Below, one piece after another: positions 1 through 11,100 of a stretch of 64,000 nt of DNA; the stretch's first letter is position 1, and every line of letters begins with the position of its first letter. Source of the stretch: Onthophagus taurus (Eukaryota; Arthropoda; Insecta; Coleoptera; Scarabaeidae); contig NC_091972.1 of assembly GCF_036711975.1 (NCBI RefSeq), forward strand, positions 5,399,001-5,463,000, read 5' to 3'. The translations under genes and the position numbers were made by a program. The notes under the pieces were generated by a model. That model was not told the origin of the DNA. It saw only the letters and a program-made list of their open reading frames with translations, and did not search any database.

Positions 1-273
1 AACAAAAAATAAAAGAGTGTTCTCGAGAAAATAAAAATTTAAATAAAAAATTTGTAAGTAATTTATATAATTTGATCAATATTATTAAAAAAAAATTCTT
101 AGGTTGATTTTATGATGGGACAAATCGAATGTACCGAACGACACGTGGAGGCTGTTTTAAACGATTTAACAACGAATGATGAAGAAAATAAATATCAATT
201 GTATGATTTAAAAGATAAATCAGAGCGGTTTAGAAGAAAGAAACAATTTAAGGGATCAACAGGAACTGTTTAA
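1..273 (+). CDS. 3' end of an unrecognised gene (last two exons)
   Basis: Two exon pieces, 3-53 and 103-273, join in frame across a 49-bp intron with a GTAAGT donor at 54 and a TTCTTAG acceptor ending at 102. The reading stays open through both and stops with TAA at 271-273. The visible tail is about 73 residues, highly charged (rich in Lys, Glu, Asp and Asn), ends in GSTGTV, and looks helical or coiled. A polyadenylation signal follows about 105 bp downstream. I do not recognise the family. The gene starts before the window, so its start and function cannot be judged. Confidence 0.6.
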
Positions 274-378
274 ATATTAAGATTATAGTCGTAGAAAAAT
301 AATTTATTTTTTTTATATTACATTTTTTAATTATTAGTTTAACAATCAGAAAAACGCAAAATATATTTATAATTATAC

Positions 379-384
379 AATAAA
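379..384 (+). promoter_or_regulatory. Polyadenylation signal AATAAA
   Basis: An AATAAA hexamer lies about 105 bp after the stop codon of the upstream partial gene, in an AT-rich 3' flank. This is the expected place for its 3' UTR end. Confidence 0.5.
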
Positions 385-559
385 AAAAACAGTTGCTGGT
401 ATTTATAGATTTCCGTTCATTCTTTCCGGATCTTCCAACCTAATTACAACAAATAATTACATAATTAATATATCATCTTTTCTCAAAATTTGAGATTACA
501 TTCAAAGGCCAAATTATTTTTAAAAGCTACTACGTTTCGCGATGTCATCTTATTATTAT

Positions 560-1192
560 TATAGCTGCCTATTATTATGGCTGAGAGGAACGGCCCCTCT
601 CGTCATCGCCACCTAAATCTATTGTAACTTAAGCCCTCTAAAAGTTTAGGGCAAATGTAGGTCAGGGTTGGTGTCAGACGTACTTTACCGAAAATTTTGT
701 GTTTTACTTGTTCACACAATATATGTTCAGCAGTCTCTGACTTGTCGTTACAGTGTTGACAAGTTTGATCCTCAGCTTGTGCAATGTGGAAGAGATAGTA
801 TTTTAGGGGCGCATGGCTGGTCGGGAAGCAGCGACATTATATCCCCTTTGCTGAGGCATAAAACCTCTTTGGTTTTTTTGCGATGGAATTATCATACTCT
901 TCGCTTGTCTATGATCTGGAAGTTCTTTCCTGTGTAAGGCTACCTTTGAGGCCTCCCAACTGGGCTTAGTGGCTTTTTTGTAGTCCTCTTTGGTCAGCTT
1001 GTCTAGCATTATCGATGCATCTTTCTGTCCCTTTTTCAAAACGGTGTAGAAGTTTATAGCAAGAACTTCTGTTTGAAAAATGGTTATGTCCGAGCTAAGG
1101 GGTAATTTAATGAGACTATTTGGTCCACTTATACCTACTCCAGATCCAACTGTCTTTGTACCATCAGTATACCAGGCAAGGGTTCCTCTTTT
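560..1192 (-). pseudogene. LINE remnant: RNase H and C-terminal zinc-knuckle region
   Basis: On the minus strand the stretch near 1190-1070 reads WYTDGTKT, then GSGVGISG and FQTEVLAI, which is the start of the RNase H domain of jockey/R1-type non-LTR retrotransposons (first Asp and second Glu). Further on, in another frame (about 780-690), it reads CQHCNDKSETAEHIL, the C-terminal Cys/His motif of such elements. Frame changes and stops separate the parts, so this is a dead copy. The open frame running to 1228 is chimeric: its first dozen or so residues come from the adjacent minisatellite. Confidence 0.75.
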
Positions 1193-2098
1193 AGTGTGAA
1201 GGAATGTCGGTTTTCTTTTGAACACCAATTATAGCGTGAAGAAACTCCAATTATAGCGTGAAGGAATGTTAGGATAGGTTAGTTTTGTTTTGAAACCCTA
1301 ATTATAGCATGAAGGAATGTCGGTTTTCTTTTGAACCGAATTTATGCGTGAAGGAATGTTAGGATAGGTTAGTTCTGTTTTGAAACCCTAATTATAGCGT
1401 GGAGATGTCGGTTTACTTTTGAACCCAAATTATAGCGTGAAGAAACTCCAATTATAGCGTGAAGGAATGTTATGATAGGTCAGTTTTGTTTTGGTACCCT
1501 AATTATAGCGTGAAGGAATGTCGGTTTTTTTTGAACTCAAATTATAGCGTGAAGGAATGTCGGTTTTCTTTTGAAGCCAAATTATAGCGTGAAGAAACTC
1601 CAATTATAGCGTGAAGGAATGTTATGATAGGTCAGTTTTGTTTTGGTACCCTAATTATAGCGTGAAGGAATGTCGGTTTTGTTTTGAACTCAAATTATAG
1701 CGTGAAGGAATGTCTGTTTTCTTTTGAACCCAAATTATAGCGTGAAGAAACTCCAATTATAGCGTGAAAGAATGTTAGGATAGGTTAGTTTTGTTTTGAA
1801 ACCCTAATTATAGCGTGAAGGAATGTCGGTTTTCTTTTGAACCCAAATTATAGCGTGAAGAAACTCCAATTATAGCGTGAAGGAATGTTAGGATAGGTTA
1901 GTTTTGTTTTGAAACCCTAATTATAGCGTGAAGGAATGTCGGTTTTCTTTTGAACCCAAATTATAGTGTGAAGAAACTCCAATTATAGTGTGATGGAATG
2001 TTATGATAGGTCAGTTTTGTTTTGGTACCCTAATTATAGCGTGAAGAGATGTCGGTTTTCTTTTGAACCCAAATTATAGCGTGAAGAAACTCCAATTG
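1190..2098. repeat. Minisatellite with composite ~113-bp unit
   Basis: The 15-mer AATTATAGCGTGAAG recurs throughout. It heads three kinds of sub-unit: about 51 bp (continuing GAATGTTAGGATAGGTTAG), about 40 bp (continuing GAATGTCGGTTTTC) and about 22 bp (continuing AAACTCC). In the right part these alternate regularly, giving a higher-order unit of about 113 bp (for example copies spaced 1781, 1891, 2004). Variants differ mainly by AGGATAGGTTAG versus ATGATAGGTCAG. The array is interrupted by a DNA transposon at 2099 and resumes at 4487. Confidence 0.92.
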
Positions 2099-2125
2099 AA
2101 TGCCTCGCGCGAACAACGTTGCAAA
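2099..2125 (+). repeat. Left terminal inverted repeat
   Basis: Begins GAATGCCTCGCGCGAACAAC and pairs with 4460-4486 in inverse orientation, with two or three mismatches. Confidence 0.85.
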
Positions 2126-2291
2126 CGACAAAAATGTGAAATATGATTTTCTTATGGAACATCTTTGATTATACTAATACTTATCCATATCTTAGGGTTC
2201 AAGCAGAAATAATGTTTTTGTCTTTACCAAACTTATGTTAGTAACCTAGAGCGCTGAACGTAAACAGCAGAACAACGTTGCTAATACCGAC

Positions 2292-4230
2292 ATGGCGTCG
2301 TTTCAATCAACAATTCGCGTAAGTTCAAGTGGGTTAAATGATATTAATAAAGGTAAAAGAAGAAAAATAAACATTACAAACAGGAAGGATTTCAAAAGGA
2401 AGATGCTGTTAAAAGATGCAGGAAAACCCTACATAAGTCGAAGGGGAAAACCAGTGAGCGGTAAACTGGGACCAAGTCAGGTTGGTTGGAACAACGTGCT
2501 TTGTGCGTTTAATGTTATTCATGTTACTTTTCTAAACTTTTGTTTGATTAAAGTTGCGTGATTTTAATATGCACATACCTACATAATATCATTTTCGTTT
2601 TACCATTCTGTTACAGGATTTCCAGTGTAAATGTAAATATATGGGTTGTAAAAATATTACTGAGGAAGAAAAACTAGATTTATACACGGACTTTTATAAG
2701 AAAACTTACAATGAACAAAATTTATTTTTGCAAGGCTGTATGGATGTGATGGAGCCTAAAAGAAGACGTGTTGCTGAAGAAGTTTTTACCAGACATTGTA
2801 CAGTAAAATATTCACTAATAACTAAAAATGGACGGCTCAATGTATGTCAGAAATCTTGATGTAACGTGTTAAGTGTCACACGTCGGCGGTTACAGCTATT
2901 AGTAAATAAAATAAAATTCCATAAAATGATTGACGATCAAAGGGGCCTTCATCTAAACCGTCCTCATAAAATACCTGATTTTCATATTGATACCATTAAG
3001 TCTCACATTACCAGCTTTCCTGCTCAAGAGAGTCATTATTCGAGGTCATCTAATAAGAAAAAATGTCTTGATCCATCTCTATCTATACAAAAAATGTTTC
3101 AACTGTACATAGAGAAATACTCCGACTCACCTATTAAGTATATTACATACAGAAACATATTTAAGTCACACTTTGACTTAAGATTCGGTACCCCAAGATC
3201 AGACACCTGTAAGTTGTGTGACAAATATTACATTAAACTTATTGCTACCGAAGATGATGAACCTCGAAATAAAATTGCTGCAGAAGCTGAACTTCATCAC
3301 AGAAAGGCCGAAAAAGCTTATGAAACCTTGCATAAGGATGCAGAGACTGCAAAACAAAATCAAGATTTTGTAGTTTTGTGTGTTGATTTACAGCAGGTGT
3401 TGTTCACACCTAATTTAACACACTCGGATGTTTTCTACCAAAGACAATATTCAAATTATAATTATGCTGTGCATAACATGGGTAATTCACAAGTAACCAT
3501 GTATTTATGGCATGAATCTGTAGCTAAACGCGGTTCCGCTGAAATTACGTCATGCCTTATTCAGCATGTTGTGCATTATTTCAGTGTACTTCAAGCAGGG
3601 CAAGAACGGAAGTTAACAATCTGGTCAGACCGCTGCATTGGCCAGAATAATAACTTTAAAATGGTAATATTGTGTACCTATTTAACTTATTTGGGATATT
3701 TCTCTGAAGTTAATCAAAAGTTTTTGGTGAGTGGGCATAGTTTTTTACCCTGTGATAGGGATTTTGCTCTGGTTGAGAAGAATAAAAAACTGTGTAAACT
3801 GTATGAGGCTGATGATCTGGTGGAGTTCCTGGCCAATGTACGCCGGATAAATCCCTTTGAAGTTTTTAAAATGACCCAACTTAATTTTTTAAATCTTGAT
3901 TCTGTTGAAAAACTTTTTAAAAGAGATCCTAGCCTTAAAATAACCCAGGCACGATGGCTACAAGTTACTGCAGAAGAACCTGGAGTTCTACGATTAAGAA
4001 CGAGTCATAGTGTTTTAGAAGAATGGAAGCACTATGATCTTTTGAAAAAACGTCGAGGCTGTCGTAGACCAAATATTGTAGCGCCGTCTATTACTACACT
4101 ACCAAAATTATATGATGCTCCACTAAGTATAACCGCATCAAAAAAAGCAGATCTTATGTCGATGTCGGAATATTTACCCGACAACAAAAAACGTTTTTAT
4201 CAAGAACTGATTGCTGCAGGGAATATATAA
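2292..4230 (+). CDS. RNase H-fold transposase (SDxCxGQN family), one in-frame stop
   Basis: Exon 1 is 2292-2480; a GT-AG intron 2481-2616 follows; exon 2 runs to TAA at 4230 in the same frame. The N-terminus is basic. Exon 2 opens with a small Cys cluster (CKCKYMGC). The core carries three acidic stations: DLQQVLFTP, then WSDRCIGQNNN, then HSFLPCDRDFALVEK. This SD.C.GQN...HS.LPCDRDF signature marks a transposase-like family common in insects, related to what is now called DUF7869. A TGA at 2857-2859 interrupts the frame, immediately before a helix-rich stretch. It may be a recent nonsense change or a small compensated indel. Otherwise the gene is intact, which suggests recent activity. Calling it a transposase rests on TIRs, target duplication and position. 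Confidence 0.78.
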
Positions 4231-4459
4231 AACAGTAGGGAAAAACGTTTCAAGCGCCAGAATAAGCAACGTTGTTCCTTTATTTTTTGATTGATTCCTC
4301 AATATTTTCATTAATATAGGTAATTTCATAATTTTTTTCATAGCGAAGTGTTTCCTTTCAGTAAGGGTACTAAACTAACCGACTTTCGTATTACTTTTGA
4401 TATAAATAAACATTTTTAAAAACAAAAATTTGGTTTTTTCAATTAATACATTTTCTCGT

Positions 4460-4486
4460 TTACTACGTTGTTCGTGCGAAGCATTC
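4460..4486 (-). repeat. Right terminal inverted repeat
   Basis: Reads ACGTTGTTCGTGCGAAGCAT and ends TTC. It is the inverse partner of 2099-2125 and is followed by AATT and the resumed minisatellite. Confidence 0.85.
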
Positions 4487-4650
4487 AATTATAGCGTGAA
4501 GGAATGTTATGATAGGTCAGTTTTGTTTTGGTACCCTAATTATAGCGTGAAGGAATGTCGGTTTTCTTTTGAACTCAAATTATGTCGTGAAGAAACTCCA
4601 ATTATAGCGTGAAGGAATATTATGATAGGTCAGTTTTGTTTTGAAACTCG
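4487..4650. repeat. Minisatellite, right part
   Basis: Continuation of the AATTATAGCGTGAAG array of 1190-2098 beyond the transposon. It holds about three sub-units in the same order and orientation and fades into unique sequence after the GAAACTCGAATTG segment. Confidence 0.9.
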
Positions 4651-5195
4651 AATTGAAATCCCCAGCGATTCTTCGTGGTTTAACACCCCAGTTCCTTCCA
4701 AGGAACATGAGGCAAATCTGGTTTGCCATAATGCCTTATTTCCTCACCTTGGCTTTACTTAGGTTATATCTATAATAAACTCACAGTCAATAGATTTAGT
4801 TGGATTGGTTTGAAATCCTGATGCATTATCAATTAAATCAGATATTTTGAAAAGTTATCTTTGATGTCGTCTTACAAAATAACATTAATTGCAGCGAGCA
4901 TGTAGAAAGTAATTGAAGAATATAATAAACCAAAAATTAAGCATGCAAGCCTATCCAAGAGATTCAAAAGATGTTATCTATATAGTTGGAAACAAACATA
5001 ACCACAAAATGGCAGAAATAATTTAAATTTATACAGTTCATGAAGAACAAAGCACAGCATCAAGAATAAATCGTAGTAGTTAAGAAGCTAAAAAGCTAAA
5101 GTGGATTTAAGAACGTTTCTATTAGCTTTTGACACATAGTCAAAAATTTTGGCCATATATAGTAAAATATTATTCTCTAATACAGGATGATTAAA
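4651..5195. other. Intergenic spacer, no gene seen
   Basis: AT-rich sequence between the minisatellite and the 3' end of Smc6. It should contain the Smc6 3' UTR. No coding homology or RNA gene was recognised. Confidence 0.5.
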
Positions 5196-8100
5196 TTACC
5201 TATGCAAAGAAACGTCATCCTCTTGTATAAACGATGTATCTTGTGGTGTTAAAAAAACGAATTGAGTATCGCGTTTTCCGCGGGCGTGTTGTATTAATAT
5301 TTCTATTACTTTCGATCTGTTTAGTTTATCCTGAAATAATAGTAATTGTATAATATCGAAATAAATATAAATAATTCAAATATTACCATAAACACATCAA
5401 ATTCGTCTAAAAAATAAAACGGGCAAGAAAGAACTTTCCACATTGCATATAAAAAGGCGACGGTGGAAAACGATCTTTCTCCACCAGATAAATTTGTTGT
5501 TGCTGTGGGTCCTTGAGAACTATGTTGTGGTGTTACAATTAATTCTAATGTTTCTTGTTCAAAATTTATCACCACACCACCCTGTAATAATAACAAAAAA
5601 TATAATTTTGTGAGTATAATTAAATTTTGAAACAACCTTAAATTGTCTATATTCCAATACTTGTTGAAAATTGTAATTGATAAAATGGGCAAAATAATCC
5701 CTAGTATTTTCGTAGTGTTTAGAACGTTGCCGAAGCGACGAAGAAACTTTATTTTTACCATTCTCTATGGCCGTTAAGGATTCCATCGCTTGGTCATATT
5801 TTTCCCTAATCAATTTATATCTTACATTAATTTCTTTAATATCTACCGATAAAGAGTTTAATTGTTGTAGTTTTTTATCAACATCTTTTAATTCATCTTC
5901 AATTTCTTTGGCTTTTCTACAATAAATTAATTTAAAATAACACAATTATATAATAAATTAAAATTAATTACTTTTTAGTTTGTACGCGTTTTTCTTCGCC
6001 GCCTGCGGATTCGATTTGTCTTAAAACGCTCGATTTCATTTTGTCAAGGTTTGTTCTAGCGACCGTTACATTATTAATTGCCTCTTGTTTTCGACGGTTT
6101 TCTACATTTTTCGACATATTAAATTCTTTTTGTTGATCACTTAATCGATTTATTTCAGTCTAAAATAAAATTTTATTACAAACAAATCACATTATTTTTA
6201 TCATGTTACCAATAAAGGTGGTAACCTCTCTTCTAAACTTCGTATATTTGTTAATAAATTTGTCTTTTTATCTTGGAGATTTCCCATATCTTGTTTAAGC
6301 GAATTTTCTTTTGTATCTACCGTTTCTACTCTTACATTTTTCTCTTGAATTTTTTCTTTTAATACTTTTAATTCATCTTCCTATAATATTGATATAAAAT
6401 AAAAAATTATAAAGAGACTAATTAGCAATGTTTACCAAAGATTCATTATTAGTTAATTCTGGTTCATCAGCTAATTGAAGTCTATCTAAATTAGCCCTTA
6501 ATGCATCACGTTTTCTCTTTAATTGTTCCTGCCTTGGTTGGACCTCACAAACCAAACCTTGTTGTTGCTTCTTATTAACGCTAACCATATGAATCTGATT
6601 TAATACTGAAGCAATTTTACCTTTTACTTGATTAAATCTTTCTTCATTATGTTTTATTACTTCCGCTTTATCAACCTCTAAATATCTAGCTTGATGATAA
6701 GTTGAACAGTAACTCCTATAATTCGGATCAGGATAAAATCGATCTCCCTTGATTGTAATACCTTGTTTACAATTAATGGGAACATTTTGTCTTTCTGATA
6801 GTAACTCAATCGCTCGATTACTCGACGGAATCAACAAAATGTTTTCAATTCCTAATTGATCAATTAAACAGTTCATAACAACGGAATCTTTAACTTCAAT
6901 TATATCATATAGCGAAACGCAATCAGGTGGAGCTCTAACGAGGTTGGGTTTTACGTTGTGGACCACATCAAAATATTTTGATGTTATTATTGTTGGAGGT
7001 CGTGATGATTGACAGTATTGATTAAAAATTTGGGATAAACAGCGATTATCGGCGGTATTATCAACGGTGAAAGATTGTAAAAGATTCGCTAAAAATCCTT
7101 CTACAGCAACTGACCATTTTTTATCCTTTATTTTAATGTAAACGCCTAAAATGAATAATAAGATAATTTAATAATAATATTAATAATAGTAATTAATGTT
7201 TACCAAGTGGTCCCTTTGGCATCTTTTTAAACTTGTGTTTATTACAATTTAAAGCATCCATAATTTGTGGGATATTCCTTCCATAAAGATGTAAAGAATT
7301 GCTTGATTTCATTTTTAAACTTTCAATATCATCTTTTATAACATCTAAATATTAAATAAAACTTTAATTTATTTCTTATAGCGTTTCTAGTTCTAAGTCT
7401 AGTTATTAATGGATTTAAATTTAAGTAAGTGTTGTCATTTAGTGAAATGTAGGTAAACGAACGAACCACGTAAGCACGCAAAAAACGAATAACGAGATTA
7501 TTAAGAACGTTGTAAGTGAACTCCTGTAACGAAGCTGATTTTAAATAATAAACAGTATTACATTCTTCACTTGTGTTTTTGTATTATTGTATAAAACATA
7601 ATAATAAACATGACGCAGTCAAAATAATTATGTACAGGGGAAGAAAAGGTAACATAAAAGTGGAATTGATGAGCACCATTTGGTATATTTTGGTGACTTG
7701 AAAGGAGTCATAATTTATTTTGACGATATACTATGTGCTGCAGATAAATTACAATATTTTGTAAATGATTTCACTTCATTACACTACAGTCGATACGATT
7801 GGTGCTTTTGGTGAATATCTCAGAAACTAATTAACGAATTTGTAGCAAGCTTTTATTGTGAAAAATTAAGTTATAAAAAAAACGTTAATTTTTTTAAAAA
7901 AATAAACCAAACAAAGAAACTTTTATTGGATTAACCGACCTACAGCTTCTAATCTGATAAATTTTAAAAGTCGTCCTCACTAGAAGTTTCACTATTAGAA
8001 GCTGTAATAATTAAACTTTCTGTTGCCACATCAATTCGAACCTCGTTTTCTAAATAATTATTTTCAACTAACAACATTTCAACCAGTCTTGAACAGTAAC

Positions 8101-11100
8101 CAACGAAAATTCTTCTTCTGTCAGAGTTCCTCTTCGCTATTTTGTTTTTAACTTCAGCCCACATCATTTAAAGCGGGATGGTAGGGTGGGAACTTTAAAG
8201 CCACATGTTCGTTTTCGTTTAGCAGACTATCGAATTTGTAAACAATGTGTTGTTTTTTATGATATTTAATAATATCATACAGCTGTGGCTTACGCAAATA
8301 CGGCGAAAAATGTATATTTTTACTTAGCAACCATATATGCTTTTTTTGAATTGCAAGTAGATGCTTTATGTACTTGTAAATTATGATAGGGTGCATTGTC
8401 ACTTACGACCACACATTTTGGTGGAAGATTTGGAATTAGCTTCTCTGTAAGCCACTTCTCATAATTTTGCGAGTTCATGTCGCTATGATAGTCTCCGCCT
8501 TTGGTTCCAGATTTAAAAATCAAGAGACAGTTAGGTTCGAAACCCGTTTCACCACTAGCGTGAACAATAACTAATCGATTGCCTTTAAATATGGGTGAAA
8601 ATAAACCATTAGTGCTATTGTCTATCCAACTATTGGAACTAGTATGACCTGCGTGAATATAAGTTTTACCTAAAAAGACAATAGGTTTACCCTGGCTCCT
8701 ATAATATTTAATTTTATCCAAACAATTCAACCTTAAAGCGCGAATATCATTCTTCTCTATTAGCAACCGCCGATTGTCCTTGGTTTTCCTCCACTTAAAT
8801 CCAAGGGTTTTAATAATTGTCTGCTTTTCCCGAAAAGTCATATTCCGCACTTAATTTTTGTTGTAATTGTGTCAGAGTAACGTTTTGTGGAAGTTATAAA
8901 TTAAGTTTCTAATATTCATTTGTCCCCATTCCGGTATGTTGGTTTTCGTGCATATTCTCTTACGTTTTTTAGGAGAACTGAATGTTATATTATCATCACC
9001 ATTGTTTGAAGTTTGTAAATCGCAACCTTCATGTAAGATTCTCTTTATAGTTGCCAGAGACAGTCCTGTAGCACTTACAACGCGGTTTTTTAACTCTGTT
9101 TTATTTTCATTTGGAAAAATTGTCTTAAAATAATGATACATCTTAAATATAATGAAGGAGAATTAAGTTCCTGTCTTTTATTTCTCACTTCCACTGATTT
9201 TTTTTTTAAGAAATTACACTGCAATTGCATAAAACAACTTACGTTACGTAAATCAATTGCAATTCACGATAAATAAACGCTCATTGCAAGTAGAAACATC
9301 GCCAATGACTTTCGGGGTGTCGGATGTTATAGATTCAAAGAATCTGACGTAGTAGTTTTCTCAGAAATTTGTCTCAACAAATATCGTACCGGCTGTATTT
9401 TGGTTTTGTATTTAATGAATTAGGTACGAAACCTGATCCAGTTACAATTATAAAAGAACTAAAACCTCCAAACAATAAAAAGGAATTGCGACAGATTTTA
9501 GGCATTATCAATTCTGTCTGAAACAATATCCTCATTTAGAAGTTTGCTTAAAGCGAATACTGAATGGTTATGGAGTATTTCACATACATTTGATAAAGTT
9601 AAAACCCTAATAAGTGAAGCAGCCTTATTGGCACCTTTTGACCCGAAAGTAGAAATTGAGTTCTAAAGATGCTCTTGGATGTTGTCTATTGCAAAAACGG
9701 AAACCAGTAACTTTTGAGTCAAGATTTATGACTGAGACAAATTATGTACAGATAGAAAGAACTTTTATTCATTTGAAAGTGAGGTATTTAGAAAATTTTG
9801 TAAAACATGGAATTGTTCTATTAAAACAAGTAGTCCCCGTTATCTTAGAAGTAATGAATTCGCTGAAAAAGCAGTAGGCATACTGAAGAACATGATGAGA
9901 AAAGCTACAAAATCTGATAGAGTTCGCCAGCACAATTGCTTTTTGATAAAAATATTAGAGTATATATTAAATAACATTTAATGAGAAGGAATTAGAATTT
10001 AAAAGAATTGATAGAAATGAGGTTTACTCTCAAATGTTACACAAGCAAATAATAAATAAAAAACAACATGATGGTGGACATAAATATCTTGAAAGAACAT
10101 ATAGGGAAGGAGATATGGTTTATGAGGTTTATGGAAAAAAGCGATTATTGTTAAAGTATTGAAGACCCCTAGGTCATACTTAATTAAAACTGAAAATAAT
10201 AAGTATTATAGAAGAAATATCTATTTTATAAAAGATAGGTATAACCCACTACCTGATCCTATTCCTCTAAATAATGATTCTGATGAGAATAACGAAACGC
10301 CAATAATAACTAGAAGTAAGAGAAACATAAAAACACCTGATAAGCTTAATTTGTAAAGCTATTTATAATGTTAAGTTTAACTTGAAAAGTTTATTATTAA
10401 AGGAGGGTTAGGGGCGTATAGTATTAATGGATTTAAATTTAAGTAAGTGTTGTAACAAAGCTGATTTTATACAATAAACAGTATTACACTCTTCACCTGT
10501 GTTTTTATATTATTGTATAAAAGACAATAATAAAAACACACCACATAGATTTTCTTTTTAATATTTACCTAATTGTCGTTGAAGTTCCCTCCTTTCTTGC
10601 ATAAGATCATTTTCCTCCTGCTCAATTTTACTCAAACTACTTTTTAATTGATACAATTCATTTTGACTTGTTTCTAAAGTATCCTGAATAAGTCTAATTT
10701 GTTCTTTGTGAGTTTCAATATCTTTTTTCCTAACTTGTTTTTCTTGTTCTTTCTGAGATAGGCTAAAATTGGATTATTAAAAACGAAAAATTTATAAAAA
10801 AAAATTAAGATTCACTTTTTTGCATAATTTTTAATGTTTTCTTGAAGTTGTTGGATGTTTTGCTCATCTCTACTAATCATATTTAATAATCGAGTTTTTT
10901 CGAGGTTCATCTCCTTAATCATTACTCGAAATTTCATTAATTGTTGATCAATATCTTTTATTGGGCCCGATTGCATACTTATCGTTTCCTTTATTTCATT
11001 TATTTTTTGTTCAAGTTCTCTAAAAAATGAAAAGAAATCAAATTAAAAGAATTTTAATTTCTACATTTATTTACGTAAGTTTTTCTCGGTTTTCTTCGGT

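Larger units (their letters stand above)
2099..4486 (+). mobile_element. Complete 2.4 kb TIR DNA transposon with AATT target duplication
   Basis: Left end GAATGCCTCGCGCGAAC and right end (reverse complement) GAATGCTTCGCACGAAC form imperfect terminal inverted repeats of about 24 bp. AATT flanks both ends, and the outside sequence rejoins exactly as the minisatellite motif CTCC-AATT-ATAGCG, so this is an insertion with a 4-bp target duplication. Because AATT is itself palindromic, the true TIR edge could include it. A sub-terminal repeat GAACAACGTTGC lies at 2270-2281 and, inverted, at 4265-4276. One spliced transposase gene fills the interior. The superfamily is unassigned. Confidence 0.88.
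7404..10539 (+). mobile_element. Decayed Ty3/gypsy LTR retrotransposon in Smc6 intron 6
   Basis: Two LTR-like copies bound it: about 7404-7610 and about 10422-10539. They share ATTAATGGATTTAAATTT and, at the other end, ACAGTATTACA...TATTATTGTATAAAA. Between them, on the plus strand, are reverse transcriptase (LKGVIIYFDDILCAA near 7695-7745), the RT/RNase H connection (SLLKANTEWLW near 9540, LLAPFDPKVEIE near 9630, DALGCCLLQKRKPVTFES near 9665), integrase scraps (GILKNMMRKATKSD near 9880) and the end of pol with PIITRSKRNIKTPDKL (10356). A purine-rich tract AAAGGAGGGTTAGGGG precedes the right LTR. Many stops and frameshifts mean it is inactive. It is antisense to Smc6 and is itself split by a mariner remnant. 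Confidence 0.85.

Noticed and set aside
803-1228. A 141-residue minus-strand gene
   Set aside because: It is a chimera of minisatellite translation and LINE RNase H remnant, out of frame with the downstream LINE motifs.
1190-2098. CRISPR-like repeat array
   Set aside because: Units are head-to-tail without unique spacers of constant size, and the genome is plainly eukaryotic; it is a minisatellite.
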